DNA from: Desulfopila sp. IMCC35008
GTDB lineage: Bacteria; Desulfobacterota; Desulfobulbia; Desulfobulbales; Desulfocapsaceae
Direction of reading: 5' to 3'
DNA: 64,000 bases
NCBI RefSeq assembly: GCF_010646885.2
Contig: NZ_CP050700.1
Span: 401,001-465,000, forward strand
The notes beneath the pieces were generated by a model, which had not been told where the DNA came from, made no database searches, and saw nothing but the letters and a program-made list of their open reading frames with translations. A program made the translations under genes and the position numbers. Each line of letters begins with the position of its first letter. Position 1 is the first letter of the stretch. Shown piece after piece: positions 54,491 to 64,000 of this stretch.

Positions 54491-55804
54491 CTAGTAAATA
54501 TTCGGCGGTATTTTCCTGTTGATATGGTGCCGGTAATAGAGATTCACCACCAGGTAGAGGAGAAAATCCTTTGGTCGTTTCCAGAATTCTTTTCGGAAAA
54601 GAGTTCTGGCGAGAATTGACGGAATACTGAACACCCGCCTGTAGAGTTGCCAATAGGCGTCCGTCAGCTCTTGAGGTGTCATGTTTTTAGGGATATGAAC
54701 GGCTTCCGCACCATTGTAAGAGTAGATATCGTCATTGCAGATCCTGCTTTCATGAAGGAGTTGATTATAGAAATCGGTACCCGGTATCGGAGTGAGTATA
54801 TAAAACCTTGGTACAACAATCTTATTATCTCGTATAAACGCTGCAGTGTGGGCAATAGAGGACAAGGTGTCACCGTCTGCGCCAACCACCATTTCGGTGG
54901 ACACGTCGATGCCGGAATCTTGTATTGTCCTTATAAGTTGAGGGTATTCGACAGGATTACTCCATTCCTTGCCCATAGCCGCCAGGCTCTTCCGGGAGAT
55001 GGATTCGAGTCCGAAACTGAGCACTCGACAACCGGAATCAGCAACTGCAGCAAGGAGTTTTTTGTGTCTGGCTATCTCTATTGAACACTGGGAATACCAT
55101 ACCATGTCGAGCTTTTTTATCTCGCTGCAAAGCTCGAAAAGATACGAGGTATTGGCCAGGATATTGTCGTCCAGCAGCAGGAATTTTGTAAAACCAAGAT
55201 CCTTAACGGCTTTAATATCCCGAATAACTGACTGGACAGGCCGCCTGAAATAACGATTCCTGTATAAACAGTGGACGGAGCAAAAAGAACATGACTTCGG
55301 GCAACCTCGGCCTGCCTGCACAGGCAGGAAATCCCCAATATTTTTAGACAGCAGGAGATCATAGCGAGGCAGCGGTGGGTCTAAATCCTGTAACATTTCA
55401 TGGTAAACAGGTTGTAGACAGTTATTTTTATAGTCATCAAGGAGTTTACTCCATACGGGTTCCGCATCACCGACAACAAGAGCGTCACAGTATAATGACG
55501 CTTCTTCCGGCATGAGGCTCACCATATACCCACCCATGATAACTGTTTTACCGAGACTTTTGAATTTTTGAGCCAGATCAATGGAGCGGAGTACTCCATG
55601 ACCCATACTTGAAAGAGCTATAAGATCAGCATCTGTATCAAATGGCACATCCTCCAGGGTTTCGATACATATTTCCACCTCCCATTCCTTGGGGGTCAGT
55701 GCGGCCAGAAGGGGCAGGGCAAGACCGACAAAATACAGTTTCTTTTTCTTTATCGGCATGCCCTTACAGCCATATGGAGAAGGTTGGATGAGGAGTAGCT
55801 TCAT
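54491..55804 (-). CDS. B12-binding-type radical SAM protein (rSAM-3)
   Basis: 437 residues. N-terminal Rossmann-like domain (MKLLLIQPSPYG, TVIMGGYMVSLMPEE), CX3CX2C at C168, C172, C175 (GCPKSCSFC), the AdoMet-site segment LLDDNILANTSYL and GLESISRKSLAAMGK. The tail (TDAYWQLYRRVFS) recalls the DUF4070-type extension of the hopanoid and bacteriochlorophyll B12-radical SAM enzymes (HpnJ, BchE). It differs most from the other three of the cluster, so it may have a distinct reaction. The start overlaps the upstream stop by ATGA (55801-55804). Confidence 0.9.
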   Translation of the reverse strand: MKLLLIQPSPYGCKGMPIKKKKLYFVGLALPLLAALTPKEWEVEICIETLEDVPFDTDADLIALSSMGHGVLRSIDLAQKFKSLGKTVIMGGYMVSLMPEEASLYCDALVVGDAEPVWSKLLDDYKNNCLQPVYHEMLQDLDPPLPRYDLLLSKNIGDFLPVQAGRGCPKSCSFCSVHCLYRNRYFRRPVQSVIRDIKAVKDLGFTKFLLLDDNILANTSYLFELCSEIKKLDMVWYSQCSIEIARHKKLLAAVADSGCRVLSFGLESISRKSLAAMGKEWSNPVEYPQLIRTIQDSGIDVSTEMVVGADGDTLSSIAHTAAFIRDNKIVVPRFYILTPIPGTDFYNQLLHESRICNDDIYSYNGAEAVHIPKNMTPQELTDAYWQLYRRVFSIPSILARTLFRKEFWKRPKDFLLYLVVNLYYRHHINRKIPPNIY

Positions 55805-57174
55805 GCTGTTTTCACCAGATTACGCAGCACCTTTTTCAGGTATTGCCAGGTTACCCGGCTCGACCCCACAGACAGTTGCAGGTTTTCATACAAACCGAAT
55901 CGTCGAATCAGCGACCAGATGGCAGATGGCCTGAGGGTGATAGAATAATAGAGTGTAATAATCTGCCAATAATAGCTGGCAACCGACAGCCTGGTCGGTT
56001 GCATGACCAGGTGGGCCAGGTCCCATTTCTCATATGCTGCTCGGGGTACCCGCAATTGCTCATTATGAATTGTACCCATCAATGTGCCAGGTAAAGGGGT
56101 AAATGGCTGGAGATTAATAAACACAAGGTTGAGGTTCAGAAGCCATTTTTTCAGCTCTTTAAACTCGGCGATTCCCCAGTCAATGCCGAGAATGAGGGTC
56201 GCGTAACAATCAACCCCGCAATCTGCCAAAGTTGCAACTGCCTCTTCATTAATACTGGGGAGGTTCCCTTTATGATACTGTTTGAGATCTTTTGACCGGC
56301 AGGACTCGAGACCAACGATGACTGCCCGCAGACCAAGAGTCGCGAAACGTTTAATTACATCTCTGTTTTGAGCAATAAAATCGGCTCTGCCGTAGATGAG
56401 GAAGCGCTTTTTAAGGTTTCGTCGTTCAAGTTCGTCACAAAAGGACAGGACACGCTCGCGATTTACCAGAAAATTATCGTCAACAATGTAGATCTCCTGG
56501 TCGGATATTGTTTCGAGCTCGACCATCACATCATCAAGTGGGCGACAAAAATATGCGTGATCCGTAATCTCACGACAAAAGCAGAAACTACAGTCAAAAG
56601 GACAGCCAAAAGAGGTCTTCAATAACGTGCATGGATTATGAAAGAGATAGTAATAGTGTTTCTTGTAGCGTGCAACTTTGTCTCGATCCGGATGGGGAGC
56701 GATAAATGTCTTCTTTTTTAAAGGCTTTGGTTTGCCTTTGCGGTAAATGCCTGTATCCGTTGGGAGTGGTTCACCTTGTGATTCGGCCCTGACAATCTCC
56801 TGGAAGGTTTCCAGACCATTGGCACAGACCACATAATCGAGGTTAATGTCAGTAAAATCTTCAGGAACCACCTCAGCGTGGACACCGCCCACAACAGTAA
56901 CGCAACTGTTCACCGACCATTTCTTTGCCTGGGAGGCGAGATTCTTTATTATGTTTACGTGGGTGATATAACCTGTGAAACCGATCAGCTCGGGTTTGTA
57001 TGTTGCAAGTAAATCTGTAAATGATTTCTTTTCGAGAATGAGATCAATGATAGTGACCTGATGCTCCGGAATCATCGCGGCCAGGTATTCGAGCTCAAGA
57101 GGCTCGCAGATCATCACGTGTTGCAGCCCAATGGTTTCAGGGGAGGATGGAGGGCGTACCAGGAGTATCCTCAT
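55801..57174 (-). CDS. B12-binding-type radical SAM protein (rSAM-2)
   Basis: 457 residues. Rossmann-like cobalamin-type domain with VVGGVHAEVVPEDF, then the radical SAM barrel with CX3CX2C at C191, C195, C198 (FGCPFDCSFC). Next come IVDDNFLVNRERV (AdoMet and glycine-rich area), GLESCRSKDLKQY and LQPFTPLPGTLM. A C-terminal helical domain of about 100 residues follows. ATG 57174 gives an ATGA overlap with the methyltransferase stop and begins MRILLVRPP like its relatives, so the ATG at 57183 is rejected. Closely resembles the product of 57779-59095. Confidence 0.92.
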   Translation of the reverse strand: MRILLVRPPSSPETIGLQHVMICEPLELEYLAAMIPEHQVTIIDLILEKKSFTDLLATYKPELIGFTGYITHVNIIKNLASQAKKWSVNSCVTVVGGVHAEVVPEDFTDINLDYVVCANGLETFQEIVRAESQGEPLPTDTGIYRKGKPKPLKKKTFIAPHPDRDKVARYKKHYYYLFHNPCTLLKTSFGCPFDCSFCFCREITDHAYFCRPLDDVMVELETISDQEIYIVDDNFLVNRERVLSFCDELERRNLKKRFLIYGRADFIAQNRDVIKRFATLGLRAVIVGLESCRSKDLKQYHKGNLPSINEEAVATLADCGVDCYATLILGIDWGIAEFKELKKWLLNLNLVFINLQPFTPLPGTLMGTIHNEQLRVPRAAYEKWDLAHLVMQPTRLSVASYYWQIITLYYSITLRPSAIWSLIRRFGLYENLQLSVGSSRVTWQYLKKVLRNLVKTA

Positions 57175-57782
57175 CGTTGCCACCTGAAAAGGTAAAGGGA
57201 GGGCATGAAAAAACGATTGCTGATTCGAGTAGTCTTTAAGGTCTGAAACAGGTTGTTGCCGAGTTCTTGCATCTCGATGACAGTACGGTAATTTGCCGGG
57301 CCTGTGGTGAGTCCCACTCCGGTCAATACTATCTTGTCAAACAGACTGTTCCTGCAGGCCTGGGACAGGAGCAATGTCCCGCCTGGATTCAATAGGTCTG
57401 CCATTATGGCAAGGGTCTCCCTGGCGTTTTTGTAATAAGGAAAAGAATGGCTGCAGATGATAACATCGAAGTTAGAGTCACTTTGGAAAGTAGAAGCATC
57501 ACCAATCTGGAAATGAACATTGGGATATTTTTCCACGGCTCTGGCTATCATGAGAGGTGACAGGTCAACGCCAAGATACTGCGACCGATTCGGGCCAAAT
57601 TCAGAGTATATTTCCCCATACTGCTGACCGGTGCCACACCCCATGTCCAGGATTGCAAGGCCTTCATTACCAGACAGAATGTCACCGATATGTGCCGTTA
57701 TCAGGGCACGGGTGGGAGCGAGCGAGACGTGCTGAACCCATAGTCTGTCATAATAGCGAGCCCAGAAATTCCACACGGTCAT
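57171..57782 (-). CDS. Class I SAM-dependent methyltransferase
   Basis: 203 residues. The Rossmann methyltransferase motif I is ILDMGCGTGQQYGE, motif II region GVDLSPLMIARAVEKYP, then FQIGDASTFQSDSNFDVI and LNPGGTLLLSQA. It transfers a methyl group from AdoMet to an unknown acceptor (O, N or C). ATG 57782 overlaps the preceding radical SAM stop by ATGA (57779-57782), which decides the start against a longer frame opening at 57926. The position between two radical SAM genes suggests a step on the same product. Confidence 0.9.
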   Translation of the reverse strand: MTVWNFWARYYDRLWVQHVSLAPTRALITAHIGDILSGNEGLAILDMGCGTGQQYGEIYSEFGPNRSQYLGVDLSPLMIARAVEKYPNVHFQIGDASTFQSDSNFDVIICSHSFPYYKNARETLAIMADLLNPGGTLLLSQACRNSLFDKIVLTGVGLTTGPANYRTVIEMQELGNNLFQTLKTTRISNRFFMPSLYLFRWQR

Positions 57783-59095
57783 GACCACACCAGGAGTCGT
57801 TTTACGAGATAAGCAGCAAGGCGTTGGTTCCGGAAAAGTATTTTGGCCTGCAGCCAATAAAGTCTGATCATAAAACCAAACCGGCTCAACTGCTCTGGGG
57901 CTAAAACCAGTGAGAATAAATTCCATTTAACGGGATCATCGGAAAGAAGCTGTTTGGCATACCGTTCAAATTCTTTTGTGCCAGGAAAGGGGGTGTAGAC
58001 AGATATGGTGTAGCTAGATAGTTTATGTCTGCCAATCCACCTGTCGAGGTTGCGGAAATCAGCTGCCGTAGCCTGCTGGGTCATGATGAAAAGGCCGGTA
58101 CAATTAATATCATGCTCATGCAATAGCTTGATACACCGGCTGTTTTGCCAAGCCGTAACGTGTTTATTGTAGGAGTGTAGCATTTCTTCTTCTATAGCCT
58201 CTAATCCGACAATTACCTCAATGACCCCCATTTCCTTGAGTTTGGGTAACAAGTCTTTGTGGTCACAGATGAAAGAGGCACGACCGTAGATGATAAAATT
58301 TTTCTTTATACCTTGTTGATGAATGGTGAATGCGAATTCCTTGATTCTCTCTTCATCAAGGAGAAAGGTGTCGTCAACGAGCCAGATGAGTTCACAGTCT
58401 ATGGCTGCTATTTCCTGCACTACCCGGTGGACCGGTCGGGCAGTATAGTTCCCGTCGTTAAGCAGACGGCAGTAGCAGAACGAGCAGTCAAAAGGGCAAC
58501 CAAATCCGGTTTTTACCAGCGCCACCGTACCAAGATGCAGATAATGGAATCGGTCTTTATGGGCGAGGAAATAGGATCGATCTGGGTCCGGAAGTTCATC
58601 GACCGGAAACGGTGCTCTGGCATTCTCGTGCCAATCACCGTTAGTACGGCGATACCAGATCCCTTTTAATGAATCGTACGGTCGATCACCTGAGGAAAGA
58701 ATGTTCAGGAATGTAAAATATCCGCCAGAAGATACAATAAGGTCGATGTTTTCCTGGCAAAAATCGGCAGGGTTCAACTCTGCGTGTACTCCACCTGCAA
58801 TGACAATGACGTGGGGGCAATATCCTTTGATGATCTTTGCATAGTCAAGCATTTGATTGCGGGCGGCATAATAACCGGTCAGCGCCACGTGAGTGGGTTT
58901 AAAATCCTTGCAGGCTGCCCCAAGGTCCTGATCAAAACCGCCGTCCCATATTTTATACAATCCACCAAAATCGCGAACAGCCCTGGCCAGATACTCGAGT
59001 TCAAGGGGTTCAGTTGGCAACAAGGCCATTCGTTCAGCGACGCAGTGATATCTGGGGCGCACGAGCAGCACCCGGGAAGGAGTCGTATCCGTCAT
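57779..59095 (-). CDS. B12-binding-type radical SAM protein (rSAM-1)
   Basis: 438 residues. N-terminal cobalamin-type Rossmann domain (RVLLVRPRYHCVAERM to AGGVHAELNPADF), CX3CX2C at C200, C204, C207 (FGCPFDCSFC), AdoMet-site LVDDTFLLDEERI, GLEAIEEEMLHSYNK and SVYTPFPGTKEFE, plus a C-terminal helical tail. It is closest to rSAM-2, as if from duplication. Both ends overlap neighbours by ATGA (59092-59095 and 57779-57782). Confidence 0.92.
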   Translation of the reverse strand: MTDTTPSRVLLVRPRYHCVAERMALLPTEPLELEYLARAVRDFGGLYKIWDGGFDQDLGAACKDFKPTHVALTGYYAARNQMLDYAKIIKGYCPHVIVIAGGVHAELNPADFCQENIDLIVSSGGYFTFLNILSSGDRPYDSLKGIWYRRTNGDWHENARAPFPVDELPDPDRSYFLAHKDRFHYLHLGTVALVKTGFGCPFDCSFCYCRLLNDGNYTARPVHRVVQEIAAIDCELIWLVDDTFLLDEERIKEFAFTIHQQGIKKNFIIYGRASFICDHKDLLPKLKEMGVIEVIVGLEAIEEEMLHSYNKHVTAWQNSRCIKLLHEHDINCTGLFIMTQQATAADFRNLDRWIGRHKLSSYTISVYTPFPGTKEFERYAKQLLSDDPVKWNLFSLVLAPEQLSRFGFMIRLYWLQAKILFRNQRLAAYLVKRLLVWS

Positions 59096-60093
59096 TTCCG
59101 GCGCCCTTTAAAGACGTGGGGCTTGGTAGGTTGATTTCTATATCCCAGCAGGTGAATACCTTTCTTTATACCAAAGTGTATAAGAGGATTTGAATGGCGG
59201 GCGAAAAGGTAGCGTGGATCAAGCGTGCAGCCTAACCGCATTTTGACCCACTCTGCAGTTTGACCGAGATCAATTGTTTCAACCCTATGTTCAAAACCAC
59301 TCTTGACTATGTGAATCAACATGTTGAAGTAGGTGTCGAATCGATGATTATTGTTGTAATCGATCCCGCCGAAAAGAAAGTAATAGTTCCTCTCTGAAAG
59401 TTTGGTCTGGCAAAAGGCTAATGGTTCATTATCTTTTTCGAAAAGAGTTAGCTGGCTTTTGGATTGCTGAAAAAAAGAGATGGGCAGTTTTTCCAATTTA
59501 AAATCGGAGCGGTCGAAAACTTGTTCATACAAACGATAAAAATCAGGAGAAAAGCACGAGTTGTCATCCAGCTTGGTTATCTGTACTTCAGCAAAACGTT
59601 GCATAGATTTCATAATCTTGTAGCGGTAATGACTCCTCATTGAATCAAGATATGTACGGAAATTCAGGCCATTCGTTTTTAAAATACATGTTGGTAAGGT
59701 TTGACCGCATACACAATGAGGGGCAAGATCATGAAAGCCGGAATTTAAAATCAATACACCACCTTGAATTCTGCCTAATTCATTTTTAAAATCCTCCAAT
59801 GTGTCGTTTTTTATTAAGAAACCAGGGCTGGAAACGGAGCAGGGTATGCCTACAACGGTGAGATTAAGTGCCAGGTGTCCAATCCCATAAGTTAATATGT
59901 TGAGACGATGCTGATACGTTACGAACAGGGAAATACCCTGTGGACCGATAGAATAATAATATTGTTGGCCACATGGATTGACCACCTCAAGGTGTTGTAG
60001 AAAGGAGCGGCTGAGAAACGGATGGTCGCTAGAAATGGCGTCCCAGTCCTCTGGTAGTTGCCGGATGTTCGTCGCACAAGTGAAGAGACCCAT
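59092..60093 (-). CDS. FemAB/GNAT-like acyltransferase
   Basis: 333 residues. The central and C-terminal part has the pattern of the FemAB-like GNAT duplication: RSHYRYKIMKSMQRF (basic helix), LAFCQTKLSERNYYFLFGGID, and TYFNMLIHIVKSGFEH before TIDLGQTAEWVKMRLGC. FemAB-type proteins link amino acids or acyl groups to amines. It might condense a donor with an amine made by the SpeD-like enzyme. ATG 60093 overlaps the upstream stop (TAATG), which decides the start. It is AT-rich to the eye, like the other acyltransferase gene. Confidence 0.75.
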   Translation of the reverse strand: MGLFTCATNIRQLPEDWDAISSDHPFLSRSFLQHLEVVNPCGQQYYYSIGPQGISLFVTYQHRLNILTYGIGHLALNLTVVGIPCSVSSPGFLIKNDTLEDFKNELGRIQGGVLILNSGFHDLAPHCVCGQTLPTCILKTNGLNFRTYLDSMRSHYRYKIMKSMQRFAEVQITKLDDNSCFSPDFYRLYEQVFDRSDFKLEKLPISFFQQSKSQLTLFEKDNEPLAFCQTKLSERNYYFLFGGIDYNNNHRFDTYFNMLIHIVKSGFEHRVETIDLGQTAEWVKMRLGCTLDPRYLFARHSNPLIHFGIKKGIHLLGYRNQPTKPHVFKGRRK

Positions 60094-61172
60094 TACACAT
60101 CCATGGAGAAGACTGCGTAATTTTTTGATGGCGTTGGTTGCCATCGCTGGCAGATGTTTTTTGACTTATCATTCGAATCGAAAATCCAGCCGGTTTCGCA
60201 GGTGGAAAATTTGTCCCGTGCAAGGCGGAAACAGTGATGGAAAAGACCGAGTAGTACACCACTTCCCTGGTATTCGGGGACCACACCAATTTCTGCTATT
60301 TTCAGCCTCGTCACCTGCTGTCTAAAAACTCTATAGCGAAGGAGTGCTTTGATCCCAAGTTTTTCACCAGGGCCGATGAGTTCATTATAATCTGGGTACC
60401 AGAGGATAAATGCAATTGGTTGTCCGTTGTGTTCTGCTATGAGAAGATTATCTTCATTTAAGAACCAGCGGAAAGGGTGAAATAGTTCATAGTCTTCTTC
60501 TGCCAGACGAGGGAAATAAAGCGGGTGGCCTTTAAAACAGAGATTATTGAGTTCAGTATAAAGGCTGATCTCCTCTTTGAGTTTACTGAAATCCGTTTTT
60601 CGAAAGGTGAAACGTTTTTCAAGGCGCCGCAGTATGGGCTCTTCGCGGACCATGGAAATGTTGTCGATCTCATATTGATATGATACCAGATTGAACTTTT
60701 TGAATCCTGACAATAGAAAATATGGAGCGTAATAAGGAGGATTAAAGGCAGAACCGAAGCAGGGAACCTTGTCAAAGGAATCCGTTAAAAAGCCGAGTCC
60801 ATAGTTAACGTGGCCATTCATACCGGCTATAATTCTTTTGACACCTTTTTCTATTGCTATCTGTTGAGCGGCGTCAACCAACTTTTTGACAGCAACTGCA
60901 CAATGAGGCTGTGCCTCAAAAAAACTAATCTGTAAGGTATCAGCCAGGTGCTTTGCGTGTATCAACAGACAAAAAGCGAGCACCTCATCGTTTTCATCTG
61001 TCACGGTTATGGCTGAATGATGGCAGCGGCTTCCAAAGGCGCCTTTAGATGAGGTAACAATGTTGTACACATCGGTTAAGGAGTCTCTATGACAAGGGTT
61101 GTTTTTATAGACGCCTGCTATCAGTTTTCTATAGGCACGCGTTGAGGGACTATTACCGCAATGGACTTTCAT
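60093..61172 (-). CDS. GNAT N-acetyltransferase-like protein
   Basis: 359 residues if started at ATG 61172. A start at 61241 (382 residues) is possible and would overlap the SpeD-like stop by 56 bases. Two GNAT-like halves are suggested. The second has the acetyl-CoA loop IGVVPEYQGSGVLLGL (Q/R-x-x-G-x-G/A type), and the first has AFCLLIHAKHLADTL. Donor and acceptor unknown. The stop overlaps the FemAB-like start. Confidence 0.75.
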   Translation of the reverse strand: MKVHCGNSPSTRAYRKLIAGVYKNNPCHRDSLTDVYNIVTSSKGAFGSRCHHSAITVTDENDEVLAFCLLIHAKHLADTLQISFFEAQPHCAVAVKKLVDAAQQIAIEKGVKRIIAGMNGHVNYGLGFLTDSFDKVPCFGSAFNPPYYAPYFLLSGFKKFNLVSYQYEIDNISMVREEPILRRLEKRFTFRKTDFSKLKEEISLYTELNNLCFKGHPLYFPRLAEEDYELFHPFRWFLNEDNLLIAEHNGQPIAFILWYPDYNELIGPGEKLGIKALLRYRVFRQQVTRLKIAEIGVVPEYQGSGVLLGLFHHCFRLARDKFSTCETGWIFDSNDKSKNICQRWQPTPSKNYAVFSMDV

Positions 61173-61185
61173 TTCATTTTCCAGG

Positions 61186-61578
61186 TTAATGGTACTTTTG
61201 GCCTCTGAGTAAAAATTGCTGCTCAATTTCATTTGGCTCAAAAAAGGCTTGAGTGAATTGGACTATCATTTGAATGTCAAACTCCTTACAGGAGTAGACA
61301 TCTACAGAGACAAATCGAGATTCTGTCAAGGTATGGATTGAAATGCCAGACTCGACGATTGGTACCCAGCCAGACAAACCTTCTTTGCCAATAAATTCCT
61401 CCGGGGTTCGAAAAACATATGGTTGTGTTTGTTTCGTAGCACCTATAATATCAACCATTTGATCAAGAAACTGATAACAGGCGTCAATATTGTCGAGCTT
61501 TTCGCTACGACACAGATAGCAATCGAGAATAAGGTGAAAGCCAAAAGCCTGTTGTTTCTCTTTTTTACTATATTGCAA
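61186..61578 (-). CDS. SpeD-like S-adenosylmethionine decarboxylase family proenzyme
   Basis: 130 residues, the bacterial class 1B size. The self-cleavage site that yields the pyruvoyl cofactor is E76-S77 (VESGISIHT), and the catalytic set fits T. maritima SpeD: S69 (Ser55), S77 (Ser63), H82 (His68), C97 (Cys83). The ESHIS histidine is Gly here. Known members decarboxylate AdoMet; some relatives decarboxylate ornithine or arginine, so the substrate is open. TTG start at 61578 with GAGG seven bases ahead; an in-frame TGA just upstream excludes a longer form. First gene of the eight-gene operon, so it probably supplies its starting amine. Confidence 0.85.
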   Translation of the reverse strand: MQYSKKEKQQAFGFHLILDCYLCRSEKLDNIDACYQFLDQMVDIIGATKQTQPYVFRTPEEFIGKEGLSGWVPIVESGISIHTLTESRFVSVDVYSCKEFDIQMIVQFTQAFFEPNEIEQQFLLRGQKYH

Positions 61579-62076
61579 CGTTTTACCTCATATTCTGTAA
61601 AAATATCTTTGTTGTTGGTCATATACTGATGGGCAAGCATGAAATGTGAGATATTCCAATTCCTTTTGTTACCTTGAGGTGTAACATTTTACTATCAGTA
61701 TTGCGATAAACTGAAACAACGATTCTTTGTGGTTTAAAAAGAGTGTCTTTAGAAACCATGAAAGGTATCAGCAGTTTGAACAGAACGATTCAAGGCAAAA
61801 CCTCAAAATAACTTTCAGCCTGCACTTCATGTTAATTATATGCATACAGCATGCCATATTTTGGTTCAAAAATTGATGTACCTGTTGTTGTATAAGGTTA
61901 TACACGTAATCAAGGTGTCTATGCTGCGGAATGGATAGAGGGTGTTCATTAAATGTACAGTGTTTGAGCAATGTGGGGGAGGGGGGAGGAGAAATATCCT
62001 ATGGTCGTTTACGTATGGGAATGCGTACTAGTACAAGAATGAAATCATAGAAACAAAAACAGGACTGCGTAACGCA
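61579..62076. other. Intergenic region upstream of the SpeD operon
   Basis: About 500 bases, AT-rich, between the SpeD-like gene and the rRNA terminator. No gene, tRNA or clear promoter is recognised. A short hairpin TGTTAC-N8-GTAACA followed by TTTT lies near 61667-61690 (plus strand). The promoter of the SpeD operon must be here. Confidence 0.5.
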
Positions 62077-62110
62077 AAAACCCCGATCAGTCTAAACTGA
62101 TCGGGGTTTT
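62077..62110 (-). terminator. Terminator of the rRNA operon
   Basis: AAAACCCCGATCAG (62077-62090) and CTGATCGGGGTTTT (62097-62110) form a 14-bp perfect stem. On the minus strand it ends in TTTTT right after 5S rRNA. It separates the rRNA operon from the SpeD operon. Confidence 0.93.
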
Positions 62111-62120
62111 GTATATATAA

Positions 62121-62236
<116 letters not shown>

Positions 62237-62357
62237 AAGAGAAATCGTGCTACTTTTCGGTATATGGGGAAGGGGAGTGGTTTATGACATCCTTCCCTTG
62301 GTAAAACAAAGATAATCGAATAGTAGGGTAGTAGTAGTTTGTTTAATCAAAAAAATG

Positions 62358-64000
<1,643 letters not shown>

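Noticed and set aside
61423..61971. Several short frames upstream of and overlapping the SpeD-like gene
   Set aside because: They are shadows or AT-rich noise; the SpeD frame explains the overlap and an in-frame stop blocks extension.

Overview
The window looks like a chromosomal segment of a Gram-negative anaerobe, most likely a Desulfobacterota member of the Desulfobulbales type. This rests on the lineage flavour of the proteins, not on a search. Supporting hints are signal peptides with outer-membrane barrels, a stand-alone AICAR transformylase, a shortened GlmU, a Cys-rich XRE protein, heavy two-component and chemotaxis content, and sulfate-reducer-like hypothetical proteins. It ends in an rRNA operon read leftward, with 5S and the 3' part of 23S present. 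No CRISPR array, phage or complete insertion sequence is visible.

Layout. 1-8.1 kb is housekeeping and small accessory genes: an MscS-type channel cut by the left edge, serS, tatC with an FtsB-like gene, a zinc-ribbon protein, a Cys-rich regulator, a family-4-like uracil-DNA glycosylase and a three-gene PqqD-domain operon. 8.3-18.5 kb is one leftward five-gene membrane operon: a short FtsX permease, a LolD/MacB-type ATPase, a 1616-residue degenerate M28 peptidase fused to an FtsX permease, a DUF6785-like protein and an OPT-like transporter. 18.6-23.8 kb is a coupled sugar operon (three glycosyltransferases, a histidine phosphatase, a polysaccharide-deacetylase-like protein). 24-29.4 kb carries a mini outer-membrane barrel, an FG-GAP lipid-export-like or surface protein, a highly expressed porin and an MFS pump. 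29.5-39.9 kb is a REC-GAF-kinase, a DinG-like helicase, a polyprenyl synthase, an oxidoreductase, dgkA, AICAR transformylase, a GlmU-like uridylyltransferase and an unknown.

40.4-50.5 kb is a signalling region. It has an MCP with its own receiver protein behind a consensus sigma-54 promoter, and beside it a sigma-54 activator, a large hybrid kinase and a branched-chain-type binding lipoprotein. A 139-bp palindromic element sits in front of the lipoprotein gene, and an adenylate cyclase-hemerythrin fusion follows. 50.6-53.1 kb has a glycerol-1-phosphate dehydrogenase-like gene and a decayed phnD-phnE locus.

53.1-61.6 kb is the most striking part. It is an eight-gene leftward operon with almost every start and stop overlapping: a SpeD-like pyruvoyl decarboxylase, two GNAT/FemAB-type acyltransferases, a methyltransferase and four B12-binding-type radical SAM enzymes. 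It lies between the broken phn locus and the rRNA operon and looks like an undescribed small-molecule or lipid-headgroup pathway. The M28/FtsX-ABC-OPT operon is the second candidate for an undescribed system.
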